From Peromyscus leucopus (Eukaryota > Chordata > Mammalia > Rodentia > Cricetidae): 64,000 nucleotides of DNA. Below, one piece after another: positions 9,497-21,599 of this stretch. The stretch's first letter is position 1; every line of letters begins with the position of its first letter. Under the pieces are notes generated by a model. It did not search any database, was not told where the DNA came from, and saw nothing but the letters and a program-made list of their open reading frames with translations. The stretch lies in contig NC_051071.1 in the NCBI RefSeq assembly GCF_004664715.2, forward strand, positions 3,311,501 to 3,375,500, read 5' to 3'. The position numbers were made by a program, and so were the translations under genes.

Positions 9497-10684
9497 ATTA
9501 GCCAGCATAATTGACTCCTTGTCAACCTAATATACAAACACATCACCATTCAACTACAATTTCCTTTCTCCTTTGTTCCCAAAATGTCGTGTTACCATCA
9601 CAATATAAACATAATATAACTTTAAAAGTCTCACAGTCTTTAAAAATTTCAATTCTTTAAAAATTCAGTCTTTTTACAGAGAAGGAGTGGATAGAGGATG
9701 GGTAGAAGAGGGTGGGGGAGGGAATGGGAGGAGAGGAGTGAGGGGAAACTGTGTTGGTACATAAAATAAATAAAAAAAATTTAATAAAATCATTCAGTCT
9801 TTTTCAAAAAATCCAAAATCTCTTTCAAAGCTTGAAGTTTCTCTAAAACATCCAAAGTTTCCCAATTATGGACTCCTGTCAATTAAAACAGCAAGTAGAA
9901 TACTTTGTTATTCCAAGAGGGAAGAACTGGGGCACGGTCACAGTCATATCAAAGCAAAACCAAAGTGCAACTGTGTAGAGCTCAGTGCCAGACTTTGGGG
10001 ACTCACGATCTCCTGAGCTCCAAGGGCCCGTTTCTCCAGCTCTGCCACTGGCGGCACATAGGACTTGTCTCCCAGGTCCAGGCCAGTTGCACCCACAGCT
10101 GCTGCAGTTGCCCCATAGCGTTGGCGTCTCCAAGACCCTGAGGTCTCCACTGCAAACTCTGTCAGTATCCTCTCCCAGTGACTCTGACCCTGCCCCATAC
10201 TGCCACGTCTCAGCTCCTGCCCATAACTCCTTCAGTCCTGGGGCTTTGACTGCTGTTGAGGCTGCACCTTCCACAGTGTCTTCCCACAGTGCTGAGCCTC
10301 AGTTTCTAGCCTGACCTCTTTATGCATTTAAAACTCTTTACACCATCTCTGTCTTGGAGACTCTGACACATTACTGCCTTGAGCTGTAAGAACCAAGTGC
10401 AGCTTTGCCTCCTTCTGGACTACAGGTCCTGTCTGCTGACCCTGAAGAAAACACATCCCAGGAGATTTTGTCTCAACGCTGCTGCTCTTCTTAATCATAG
10501 CTGATTCTTCAGCCCCAGCTGACCAGTATTGATTATCCCAGAAAAGAACAGGTTTCACTTTTGTGGTTTTAAATTCAAAATGTTACATAAATGGCTCTGG
10601 TAGAGTCTTTGATTCCTTCTGAAGCATCACAAGCCATCCTCCGTCATCTGCATTGCTCTCAACACTCTTATTTTCTGAGATTTT
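9495..10684. other. Unassigned, probably repeat-derived block
   Basis: AT-rich (9495-9900), then GC-richer (9900-10560). It contains a short rodent L1 3' end at about 9680-9785 (purine-rich G/A tract, then ACATAAAATAAATAAA). The rest may be internal sequence of a larger element whose end is the adjoining URR1, but I cannot prove this. Open frames of up to 131 aa on either strand show no domain. Confidence 0.4.
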
Positions 10685-10689
10685 TTTCT

Positions 10690-10845
10690 TTTTATTCTAT
10701 GTGCTTTGGTGTTTTGCCTATATGTATGTCTGTGTGAGGGTGTAGGATCTCCTGGAACTTGAGTTACAGATGGTTCTGAGTGGCCATGAAGGCCATGGGA
10801 TATCATTTTTCCAGATCTTAACTGCTGAGCCATCTCCCCAGCCTC
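10690..10845 (-). repeat. B2/B3 SINE with an altered interior
   Basis: GTGAGGGTGTAGGATCTCCT, GGAACTTGAGTTACAGATGG and the A/B-box end CTTAACTGCTGAGCCATCTC mark a reversed B2/B3. The expected middle is missing and replaced by a 28-bp segment (10791-10818) that recurs at 11427-11454. Confidence 0.8.
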
Positions 10846-10961
10846 CTTCCGAGCTCTTCTTAAGGCACTCTCTCTATTCTACAGTCTTAATACACAACTC
10901 TCAGGAAATCACTGTGTTCTCTATTCCATCTCTGCAGCTAGCTCCTTGTGCTTTTCATGGA

Positions 10962-11139
10962 AATGGCTCAGTGGTTAAGAACACTTGTTGCTCTTGCAGA
11001 GTTCTGGGGTTTGGTTTCCTGGTACAATTGGTGTCTCACAACCATCTACTTCTAGGGGACCAAACCCCCTCTTCTCAATTGTGATTACCTCTTCCCAAAT
11101 GCTCCTGCACTCACACAGTGCACATAAACTCAAGTGGAC

Positions 11140-11184
<45 letters not shown>

Positions 11185-11195
11185 CTCACGCACAC
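10962..11195 (+). repeat. B2/B3 SINE ending in a (CGCA)n array
   Basis: ATGGCTCAGTGGTTAAGAAC, ACTTGTTGCTCTTGCAGA and CTCACAACCATCTACTTCTA are B2 A/B-box and body landmarks. The tail has become a CpG-rich (CGCA)n microsatellite at about 11141-11186, followed by a (GAAT)n stretch to about 11240. Confidence 0.85.
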
Positions 11196-11994
11196 GTTTA
11201 AAAACTGCATGGAATGAATGAATGAATGAATAAATGAATGGCTGAATAATGACTACTGATTCTATTGAAGGAGAGAGAATGGGATTGAGTTTTGTCTCCT
11301 CTGTCTCTTATCTTCTGAAGAGATTTTGGTCAAGATACATCTGCAGTGTTCAGACTCCCAGGACCTAAAAGATGCTGTCACAGAGGGACGCAAGAAGAGC
11401 TCTCTTTAGGAGTCACAGTGAACACTGGCCATGGGATAACATTTTTCCAGATCTCCTCAGGAGTAACTGGAGGCTCCTGTGTTCTTAAGTCATCTGCATC
11501 CCTGGGCATTATGCTAAATACTGAGCTCATGCTGATTGCCTAAGCCGACTGACTCCTTCCCAATCTATGTGGATATAGCATCCTAGCATCTCCTACAGTC
11601 AAGGCCTGCTACACAAAGCTAGCTGTCTTTATGGGTTATTTATAACCAAGTCATAGTGGGAATCATTATGTAAAGACTGTTGTTTCTAAACCTCCCCCCA
11701 GTGTCAATCCATCAATTTTATTTAATGGTGCTGGCTGCTGTGATTAGATATAATGAGTGAGATAGGGTTGGGTTACAAATGAAAACGATCAGGGCCAAGG
11801 TAGTTTGCTATTCTAATCCTTAAAGAGAAAGATTCCCAGATATCTATGCTCCCACACCAGTAACATGAGTCATTTTGCTTTTTATGAATGTAAATAAGAA
11901 GGGTGGTTGGCCAGTGGGAGGAAGACCACATGAATCAGGGGAGATACCGTGCTCTCAGCCCACGATCCTCATTACCCAGCTTCAATCACTTCAT

Positions 11995-12320
11995 GCTGCT
12001 TAACAAATTGCTTTGAGCTGGAGCATTTGCATACAGCAGAAGTTACTTCTCAATGCTCTGAAGGCTAGCAAGTCCAAGATGGAGGTGCTGCAGATTCAGT
12101 GTTGGGCCAGGGCTTTTCTTCTGCGTCAAGACAGTCTTGCTGTCCTCCTCCACGTGGCAGAAGGGGCAACCTGTTCTCTCACACCTCTTTTTACAAGGTC
12201 ACTGGTGTGATTCCAACATGAAATGTTGCCCCCCCCCCAAAAAAAAAACCCACGGAAGGCAGATTCCTCAGAGGATGGCACTTTTGAGGGGTGACAGGTC
12301 ATGAGGGTGCCGACATCATC
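11995..12320 (-). repeat. MLT1-type MaLR LTR fragment
   Basis: AAGGCTAGCAAGTCCAAGAT, GGTGCTGCAGATTCAGTG and CTCCACGTGGCAGAAGGG match the reverse complement of MLT1-like LTRs. A run of C then A lies at about 12229-12248. Confidence 0.6.
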
Positions 12321-12742
12321 CTGTGTCTGCATGGGTTAGGAAGAGGTGGGGACTGATTGGAGGTTGTGGACCACTGGGGATAGGCATACCCTTGAATAGT
12401 ATGTCTTGTTCTGAGACCTTCCTGTCTAGCTCTCTCTGCTTCTGGGCTGCTGTGGTTCTTCCATCATGATGTAGGTACCACAGGGCCGGACTGGCAGGTC
12501 CTGAAAGCTCTGAAACTCTGAGCTGAAACCCATCTTTCCTTTAAGTTGTTTTCCATGGTGTGTCACCACAGCGAATGAAACAAAAGAAAATGGAACTGAC
12601 TAGCCCGATCACTCAGAATCACTCATGAGGGCATCACTCACATGCCTGGATCTTCTTCCACAGGCTCCACCACGTACTACTATCATTTTGGCAATTAAAT
12701 CTCGAGATATGAATTTAAGAAAGTCATTACATTTATTTACTT

Positions 12743-12746
<4 letters not shown>

Positions 12747-12795
<49 letters not shown>

Positions 12796-12950
12796 TGGTA
12801 GTGGTGGTGGTGTGCATGCCTGTTGGAGGGCAGAGGACAAGTTCTAGGTGTTAGTTCTCCCCTAGCACCATGTAGTTCCCAGGGATTGAACTTGGGTCGT
12901 CAGGCTTGGCAGCACATGCCTTTACCCTCTGAGCCATCTCGACAGCCCTC
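12747..12950 (-). repeat. B3/B2 SINE with a long (TG)n tail
   Basis: A (TG)24 tract (12747-12794) leads into GGAGGGCAGAGGACAAGTTC, GGGATTGAACTTGGGTCGTC and CCCTCTGAGCCATCTCGACA, the reverse complement of B3. Confidence 0.85.
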
Positions 12951-13779
12951 AACACATGACTTTAAAAGGATACAGACATTCAAGCTATGGCAGCCTCATT
13001 CCTTGCTGTGGAATTTGGCCCATTCTCAGCCTTACATCATTTCTGTGCTGGCCCTAAGATCCCCCTCCTTGGCAGTTCTGGGGAATCCCTAAGTGACTTC
13101 CTACCCCCAAAGAGATCTTATTAGTGTATCTGGAGTGGGGAGTTACCATGAAACAAATTCCTGATGCACACAGTATCACCTCTGGACAGGTAGGGGCAGC
13201 AAGAAAATCAGCCCTGAAGGATGTGAAGATGGTGGTCTGTAGAGGGCATCTGATTACACTACTGTAGAAGGAGCTTAGGAGGCAGTACTGAACTGCTAAG
13301 GAGCTCCCAGATTAAGAGGAATTGCCTGGGAGATGTAATGTTAGAAGCACTGTCTTGTTTGTTACAACATGAACAAGATGAGCTAGAAAAGAACTGGCTT
13401 ATCTGTGATATGCTGGCTATGAAAAGGAGTAGGCAGTCCAAGAAGTTGGGGCCTAGGGTGGTTGGTACAATGGCCTCTCATCTTCAAGGTAGAACATTTA
13501 ACTTAGAAGCCATAGCATAACTAGGACCCAGTCCAGTGGTGGCTGTCAAGCTGTTTGTTAAGCCACAAAGTGGGCAGCTACTAAATCCTTCAGGTGCCCA
13601 GATTGAATTAGGGAGAAAAGAATTCAGATGTGAGTCTCCCATAGAGGCCCGACAGCCTGGTTGCAAAGCTGGAGTTAGAGGAAAATGATCCACATCTAAG
13701 AAGGTTGTGGTGTAGGCATTTGCTCTCAGAACAAAATAGCAAAGCACTTACCGAGTTTCCCCCATGCTGTTGTTTGTTT
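12951..13779. other. Intergenic, nothing recognised
   Basis: Mixed-composition unique sequence. Short open frames (60-89 aa) show no conserved motif. Confidence 0.5.
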
Positions 13780-13915
13780 GGGGGAGAAAGGCAGGGACTT
13801 GTTTTGTAGCCTAAGCTGATCTGGGGCTTGCAAGGTCTTTGCCTTAGTTGCCCAAGTTTACAGACATGGAACACCATGCTTGGTTATGACCTATTGAGTT
13901 TTTTTTTTTTTTTTC
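13780..13915 (-). repeat. Old B1/PB1-like fragment with T run
   Basis: TTGTAGCCTAAGCTGATCTG, CTTTGCCTTAGTTGCCCAAG and ACACCATGCTTGG resemble a diverged reversed B1/PB1. A run of about 17 T follows near 13898. Confidence 0.5.
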
Positions 13916-15245
13916 TGAGAGTGTTGCAACAGTTGTACATCACCTAAATGTGTTTATGTAAACAATAGGCCAGATGTGTAATGACTCTCCCGTAAGATGG
14001 ACTCACCAAGTGACATCACAGCCATTGTTCATACTCTTGAATGTCACACAAAGATGAATCACTCACACATCTCAGAATATCTCCCTGTTGCTAAGCTGTG
14101 CATGAAGGTGTGTCCCAGTGGTGATACCCTTGTGGAAAATACAGAAGACAGCAAGGAAAATATAGACACTGGTAGTTCCTTTGGGGAAGATGTCTTTCCA
14201 GTGCACCTGCCTGACCTGGTCATTCCTGGGCTTTGAAAAGTTTCTCTACTGGGAAACCTGCCAGAGCACAGTGTGATGGTCATTGATGCCCCATGGTTTG
14301 CCTGGCAGCTCCTGTGGGTTTGGTAAGGGGTGGCTTATACAGAAAGTGTGAGACCCCCAAAACTTCCATCTGCTAGTGTGCCCCATGACTTCCCATGAGG
14401 GATGGATAATGTGAAGGTTTTCCAAACTCAGTTGACCCTGGAATTCCTCTGTTCCAGGTCTTCTGAGATCTGAGATCTCAGGGCATATATCTTGGGGATG
14501 ATTATCTGTTAACCTTTCCTCACAATAGAAGGCAGGCTCCTGCCTATTTCTCCAACCTCAAATCTTGTTCTACCTTCTAACCTGGACACAGTCTCTGGTC
14601 CCTCCAGGGGCATACACTCTATGTGCCATGCTAGTTCCTGCTGGGGGCTCCTTAGGAACAGCTCATCCCGTTGCTGGGCAATGCTTTCATCCATAGCTTC
14701 CTACAGGGCCGCCTGACTCCTTCCAGAAGCCCTCTCTGAGTCTCTTGTTCAAGGTGGATACTCTGCCCATGCAGGCATTTGCCCCCTATCCTGTGTTCTA
14801 AACACATGACCCTGGCTGTGTTTCTCCATTGCCAGGGGGTTTGGTTGGGACTCTTCTATATTCCCACTGCTGGCTACACCCCAAGTGCTTCTGATTTCTG
14901 AGCAAATGGCTGGGTGGAGGGAGGCAGAAGCAGGGCTGTCTGGTAGGGTCTCTGATGGAGCAATATTCTTTGGTGTAGTGGAGGTTGACCTACTTTAGAG
15001 TCTTGCCCAATTTACATGGTGCTTTCTCTTACCACACACTCTCTCTTCCTAACATCATGTGAGTACGGCTTGCCATTTAAAACAGAGAAACTGGAATTCT
15101 TCCACCTGTGACTGACTAGACAGCTTAGCTCACATGGGGATGAAGCCTACTGAACCCAGCCTCTGAGGAAGGTCTACTCTCCCTGTATTTGAGGCACACT
15201 TCTAGGGTGAGTAGTGTGGATCCTAAAAGGGACTCTCTCCCTCTA
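13916..15245. other. Intergenic, nothing recognised
   Basis: No gene or named repeat identified. A 79-codon frame at 13997-14236 begins with ATG but has no recognisable domain. A small perfect duplication of TGAGATC sits at about 14463-14480. Confidence 0.45.
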
Positions 15246-15249
15246 CCTT

Positions 15250-15606
15250 TTGTGTCTATGTAGTAGATCTATGTTCATGTTTTGTGTATATGCATGTGTG
15301 TGGGTGTACCTGTATGTATGTGCACCTGCTGTGGAAGCCAGAGGTTGATGTCCAGCATCCTCCTCTATTGCTCTCAAACTTTATTGTTTGAGGGAGTGTC
15401 TCCCACTAAACCCAGTGCTTACTGATTGCCTAGATTGGCTGGCCAACGAGCTCAGGGGATGCTCCTGTCTCTACCTTTTCTCTTTTGCCCCAGTGCTAGG
15501 GTTTAGATATATGCTGTCATGCCTAGCTTTTTACCTGAGCTCTGGGGATCCAAACTCAGGTCTGCATGCTTGTATGGCAGGTACTTTACTGAGTCATTTT
15601 CCCAGC
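15250..15606 (-). repeat. B4 SINE
   Basis: GGAAGCCAGAGGTTGATGTC, GGCTGGCCAACGAGCTCAGG, GCTCTGGGGATCCAAACTCA and GGCAGGTACTTTACTGAGTC are B4 landmarks in reverse orientation. Confidence 0.85.
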
Positions 15607-15614
15607 TCCTCCCA

Positions 15615-15935
15615 TCCCTTTTCTTTTAGTGTGTATATACACATGTGCATGTCAGTGTGCATGCCTTTGGAGGTCAGAGGGAAATCTCAGGTTCTGTCCA
15701 CATTTCTGTTTTTATCTGGAGACGGGGTCTCACACTGGCCTGGAGCTCAACAATAGGCCGGGCTGGTCTAGTAAACCCCAGGTGTCCTCCTGTCTCTGCC
15801 TCCCCAAGGCTGGGCTTGCAAGTGTATAGCGCCACAATCAGTTTTTTTTAAAAAAACATGGGTTCTGGCCATTGACTTCAGGTCCCCATGCTTGCTAGGG
15901 TCTTTACTGACTGGGGGAGCCATCCCCGCCTCTTG
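15615..15935 (-). repeat. B4 SINE, second head-to-tail copy
   Basis: CTTTGGAGGTCAGAGGGAAA, GAGACGGGGTCTCACACTGG and GACTTCAGGTCCCCATGCTT mark another reversed B4 directly after the previous one. Confidence 0.75.
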
Positions 15936-16429
15936 GTGGTTCCTGGGGGTCAGAGCTGCCCTGTGTAGCTCCAGGCAGGCCACTCATATGGAGAATATGC
16001 TGCACAGTCTTCTTGCTTGAAGCAGTCCCAGAGGCATCAGCTGGTTTGTGCACCAGATGTTAGGGTTTGCACCACAGTCCTGGAAGTGGAAAGCATCCGT
16101 GACAGACTGCCCAACCTTTCTTGGAAGGTTGGTGATGAAACTGAACAGTGAGGCAGGTGTTAAACTTGAGAATCGTGAGGAGTAAAGACCAAACCCATGA
16201 TTGTCCAATCAAAACAAGCTGTATTTTGGGGTGCACTTGGGACTGCTGTCTCACTCTAGGTTGGGATTTGAAAGAGCAGCCTCTGCCGGCCTCTTGAGGT
16301 TATTTTTACAGTAGAGATAAATGTTCACAGGGGCGAGAGAGTCGGCTGTTATACATTGTTAGAAAAATACAGTGACGGAAGGAACAAGGGGAAGACTATA
16401 CATCATGTGAAGGGGTCACAAGTTTAGTG

Positions 16430-16670
16430 TAGGCTGAAAACATGTTTTGCCGTTTACATCAAATCTAAGAAACAGGAACTTATTCTTAATTACAAATAGA
16501 AACCTTAACTTGCAAGAACTTAACATATGTCAAACAGGAACTTATTCTTAACTGTCTTATACAAACAGAACCTTTAATCTACAAGGTATATCTTTACTGT
16601 TTTGGTCTTCCAATAACTTACAAGGTATATTGTTCCTGTTTTGGTCTCATATTGGTGGGGTGGAGTGTCT
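16430..16670. repeat. Internally duplicated AT-rich segment
   Basis: AACAGGAACTTATTCTTAA occurs at 16471 and again at about 16534, 63 bp on. ACAAGGTATAT, followed by a CTGTTTTGGTCT-like motif, occurs at 16581 and 16620. These staggered duplications suggest a decayed LTR-like or tandem element. Family not identified. Confidence 0.5.
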
Positions 16671-16691
16671 CCGGTGTAGACTGATTCTCAC

Positions 16692-17985
16692 TTGCTGCCT
16701 TTTAAATTTTTATTTAATTTATTAATTTATTTTACATCCCAACCACATCTCTTCTCTCTCCTCCCACCCCCAACCCACCCCTTCTCTGTATTCGCTCAGA
16801 AAGGGGCAGGCCTCTCGTGGGCATCAGCGAAGCATGGCATATTAAGTTGCCATAAGACCAAGCACCTCCCCCTGTATTCTAGCCTGGGAAAGGCAATCCA
16901 GCATGAGGAATAGGTCCCCAAAAGCCAGTCAAAGCATGGGGACAGCCCCTGCTCCTATTAACCAGAGTCCCAAAAATAGACCAAAAATAGACCGAGCTAT
17001 ACAACTGTTACATATATGCAAAGGGCCTAGGTCGGTCCCGTGCAGGCTCCCTGGTTATTGGTTCAGACTCTGAGTTCCCATGAACCAGGCTAGCCATTTC
17101 TGTGGGTTTTCCTCCTGACCCCCCTGGCTCCAACAGTCTCTCCTCTTTCTCCTCAGCAGGACTCCCAGAGCAGGAGTCTCTGGGTCTCTGAATTTGCCTC
17201 CATCAGTCACTGGATAAAGACTCTCCGATGACAACCACAATAGTCACCAATCTGATCACAAGAGATGGCCAGTTCAGGCTATGCATCCACTGCCGCCAGG
17301 AGTCTTAGCTGGGAACATCCTTGAAGACTCATGGAAGTTTCCCTTGCCTCAGGCTTCTACCCCACTCCACAAAGCCCAGTCATCTCTCTCAGCACCCTCC
17401 GCCTCCGGCCACCACCCAACCTGATCCCTCAAGTTCCCATGCCTACTGACCCAAGTCCTACCAGGAGATCTCTTCTATTTTCCCTTCCCAGGGAGATTCA
17501 TGTGTCCCCTCTTGGACCCTCCTTGTTTCTTAGCCTCTCTGGGCCTGTGGATTGTAGCCTGGTTATCCTTTATTTTACAGTTAATACCTACTTAGGAGTG
17601 AGTACATATCATGTTTGTGTTGCTGAGTCTGGATTACCTCACTCAGGATGATTTTTTTCTAGCTCCGTCCATTTGCCTTCAAATTTCCTGATGTTATTGT
17701 TTTTAATAGCTGAGTAGTACTTCATTGTGTAAATGTACCACATTTTCTTTATCCATTCTTAAGTTGAGGGGCATCTAGGTTGTTTCCAGGTTCTGGCTAT
17801 TACAAATAATGCTGCTATGGACACAGTTGAGCAAGTGTCCTTGTGGTATTGATTGAGCATCCTTTGGGTATATGCCCAAGTGTAGTATTGCTAGGTCTCG
17901 ACATAGACTGATTCCCAATTTTTTGAGAAGCCGCCACATTGTTTTCCCAAGTGGCCATATAAGTTTGCACCCTAATTATTTTTTT
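16692..17985 (-). repeat. LINE-1 (Lx-type) 3' portion
   Basis: Begins with a T-rich reversed tail and ACATCCCAACCACATCTCTT, then GGGGCAGGCCTCTCGTGGGC, CCAATCTGATCACAAGAGAT and TCCATTTGCCTTCAAATTTC. It ends with TGGGTATATGCCCAAGTGTA and GATTGATTCCCAATTTT-like sequence. These are rodent L1 3'UTR and adjoining sequence read in reverse. It is 5'-truncated and has no intact ORF. Confidence 0.85.
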
Positions 17986-19319
17986 GACTTGAGGAAGTCA
18001 AGTATGGTAAAATATTTATCAAAGCAGGGCTTAGACCATGTAGGGCCAAAGCTAAGCTCATTGCCTAGGAAGTTGGGGTGGGTCACAGACTTCAGACTCA
18101 ATTTTTAAGCTCTACAGACAGGCAAATCATTCTTGCTTTTGAGTTTCCTGATGGTGGGGTCCGGGTGAATGGGTCATGTGTCTGCTGTCCAGCCATTCCA
18201 TCTGCTGAGGCTCCCCGGGAGACTGGTACCGCTAGGACTGTGGCTGGGAAAACAGCTGCTCGGCAAGCCTTCAGCTTCAAACAGGGTTTGCTGTGGGCAT
18301 AGAGAGGCCTTCTCCCATCTGGGTGGAAGCAGTACTGACTGCTGGGATGCTGGGCTCCAGGCCCTTGGGTATACTGAAGCACAGAGCAGTTGGAGGAAAA
18401 ACAGGGAAAAGCAGAAAGACCCCAAATCACCCTCCATTCTGGCTGTGTAGTGCCATGACCTGCCCTCCTGTCCTCTCTTGGGATAAATTTTTTAAAGCTT
18501 ACCCTTGAAGATGGGTCTGCCACTGAACTATTATTATCTAAGTTTTCCTCATTGGTTGAACAGCAAGATAATGCCTTATGAGCTTTAGAAAGAATTCATT
18601 CTAGGCACGTAGGAAAGAACATGGTAGATTATGTATGCTGCTATTACTGTTAATGGTTCCACTTGTTCTGGATTGTACAGTAATGACCTATCCATCCTAA
18701 TAGGCCCTTATTCATGCCACATCTTCATAAGCAGGCTTCCTGTCTAGACTTATGGATGAAGAGAGATAATTTTTTCCAGTCCACTTGTTGTATAAGAAGG
18801 TATCTGAAGCCTTTGGGTAACTCTTTGATACAACTACTTTTGTGTGGACCAGGGGTCTACACGTGATTTGAATAGTATTCATTGGAGGAGGCAGGAGTCT
18901 GGACAGTCTTTCATTCTGCGTGGACACTGTGATGAGGCTTTGGGTACCACCATGCAAAGGTAGAGCTTGTGATCCTTTTCTTGAGTTCCAGGTGGTCCAT
19001 GTCTCAGGTTAGAAGTGATATGGCACAAATCCTGAGCTTTGGAGTGGAGAGTCTGTTCTCACTGTCTCAGGACATTGCTCCCTGATGTGAAGGTCAGGCT
19101 GGGTTCTTGGAGAAAAATAAAAAACAAACAACAACAAAAAACACCCTACAGAGAGAGAGGTCCTGTAGATAGAGAGACATCTCCATTGTCTTAGCCATTC
19201 CCACAGAGGACAGTGACATCTGAATGAAGCTATTTGAGACCAAACACTCCCCCATGACATCACCTAAATGCCCAACTGAATTCAAGGGCCACCACACGTG
19301 TGGAAAGGGCTGCCCAGGA
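17986..19319. other. Intergenic, nothing recognised
   Basis: Unique-looking sequence. An A-rich AAC/AAAC patch lies at about 19110-19145. Open frames of up to 141 aa on the - strand (18098-18523) lack domains and look random. Confidence 0.45.
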
Positions 19320-19339
19320 GAGCCTGGCTTGAGCTGTTC

Positions 19340-19425
19340 ATCCACAGAGTTCTGAGAACAGAGCTATTCTTTAAGGCCACTGAGCTCTGGGTTGGTTTGC
19401 TTTTCAGCAACAGGTAACCAATTCA
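19340..19425 (+). repeat. 3' end of an MLT1-like MaLR LTR
   Basis: TTAAGGCCACTGAGCTCTGG, then GGTTTGC…CAGCAACAGGTAACC, is the conserved end of MLT1-type LTRs. Confidence 0.6.
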
Positions 19426-21599
19426 TCAGATGAGAGATAGTTTTCCCACTGGGTGGCTCAGCTGAGAAGAAGCAAAGCTAGAGTTCCTGGATGCTACCAC
19501 ATGGAGAAACTGCTTGAGGGACAAAAATCCAAGCAGAGAGGAGCCACCAGAATAAGAAAGAATGAATTACAAGCCTGGATGACATCATTGAAGCCTCTAG
19601 ACCCAGCCAAGACAAGATATCAGCCAAGACCCATCTTGGACATTACACAGGTAAAGCATTGCCTTTCTTTCTTTCTAACCTGCTACAAGCCAGGATTCTG
19701 CCATATGCAACTAAAAGAACCCCAACGACTGTAAAATTGTTTACTGGTTGTGTTATTATCTACAATTGTATTCTAGCCAAATTTGACTAGCATGGCTTCC
19801 AACATCTTTAAATCAGTTCTTGTTTCTCTCCCAATAATCCCCATTTTTCAAAACAATCTTATTCACGGGCCAGGTTAGCCATTACACACTCCTTTATCTG
19901 TGCTTACCATACACAAGGAATGGTGGTAATCCCAGGAGCTTTAACGGCTAATGTGACATGCCCAGCATCCTTGCTTTCTTCTGTGAGCTGTGTAATTGAA
20001 TTGTGTTAAATCCCAAGCAGGAGAAGTGAGAGTTATGAAAATGTCTGCATCCCACTCCACCCTCTTGCTCAAGGCACTGTATGTGTGTGAATGCCGAGCA
20101 GAGGTCCAGCACAAACACCAGCATCCGTCTTTTCCTTTCTGCATGAAACCAGAAAGTCCTCTCTCTCTGAGGCACCTGCTCCCAACCTGAAAAACACCTT
20201 CTTGCAGATGTTCTTTTTGTCATCCAGACTACACAGGGAATGCAACGTTTGGCAATGACTGAGGTTTTATGCTGGCCAGGAAGTGCTATGTGCTGTGAAT
20301 TCAAGAGGCTCCAAGGAGCTGTTGGGTGTCTGGGCTCCAAACACACTCTTGTCCTCTCTCCTCACCACCCACATGTCCTCCTGGGAACTCACTCTTCTAC
20401 TTTTCTTTTTCTCTTTCTTTCTTCCAGGATCTAGTTCTTGGCTGAGAAGTAGTGCAGTCCTCAAATGCTGTGATTTAATGGGAGGAAATTTACTTGTCTC
20501 GCTGTACGAATTTTCCAGGGGAAGTGAATCTGATCAAGATAATTACATTCACATCTTCGTGTAAATTACAGCAAATGCTTAAGAAAGGTGCCGGGTTGCT
20601 GTCACTCAACATGACCTCTGTTCTCTGGGGTTCACAACTAGCTAATGAGTATTCAGTGGAAGCCAAAGGAGAAGGAGGCTGATTGCAAAGCCCTGCCCTT
20701 CCCAAGTCTCATTACTTACTCAATTAAGACACAGCATGGTGATCAGGTTTTGTCTGTCTAGACCTTTGCTCAGCCATAGATGAAAGAGGTGAGGCAGTCT
20801 TGGTCCCAGGAGGGTTTAAGAAGTGATCTTGACCATCATGATCTTCCAGTCTAGACCCAAACCATTGCTTAGCTTCATCTCCCACCTTTACCCTTACAGC
20901 CACTGTGTTTGGCCATGGTAACACTTTGCCCTTCTCTGAATAGGTCATCTACTTTTCCATCTCCACAAAGTCAGCCTTGAAAACTGCTCCTGCAGCTGTC
21001 TGGCATCCTGGTCCTCATCTGAGATGCAGCTCAATTTCCCCACAGAGAAGTGATTTTTCTAATGATCCAGCCACACTCGCTCCCTCCCCATGGTTCCCAT
21101 CACAGCCTCTTCACACCTAGATCAATGTTCATTTCTTTAGTAAGTGTGTAATAAGCACTTACCAGGTCACAGGCCTGTGGAGTCCTGAGGTGCCCCTGAT
21201 GTGATGATCTCAGCATTTAGCTGAGGAGGAATTCAATGAGGATAAGTCACAACAACCCCAAAGCATCAAGAAAAAGTATCAACAAGGGAACACTCAGGCA
21301 CCTGGAAGAGTCACCTGGAAGAAGGTGGCAAGGATCCAGGAAACTCCAGAGGCAGAGGTGCCTTGGCACGAACCATGAAGGATTGATGGATGCTACCAAC
21401 ATGCCGAAGAGAAGAAAGACAGTCTCCCCAGAGAGAGTGCTAGACAAATCTCCCTATCAATGCTTTGATCCTATTCTCCTGCCTTCCCATCTCTTCCCAG
21501 ATCTCCCCACTTCCTTTCACACCCAACTTTGTATGCTTTTTCCTTTTCATCAATACCAATTTGTGATGCTCAAATATTCCCGTATATGTGGTCTCCCAC
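19426..21599. other. Intergenic, nothing recognised
   Basis: No named repeat or gene. The frame at 19453-19734 (93 aa) and several on the - strand (up to 132 aa) show no domain, and codon use looks unselected. Confidence 0.45.

Noticed and set aside
13997..14236. 79-codon ATG frame that might be a small gene
   Set aside because: No homology that I recognise, no promoter or poly(A) context; too short to support.
16692..17985. Possible intact LINE-1
   Set aside because: Only the 3' end is present and there is no open ORF1 or ORF2; it is a dead 5'-truncated copy.
18098..18523. 141-codon - strand frame
   Set aside because: No recognisable motif and comparable overlapping frames on the other strand; treated as chance.
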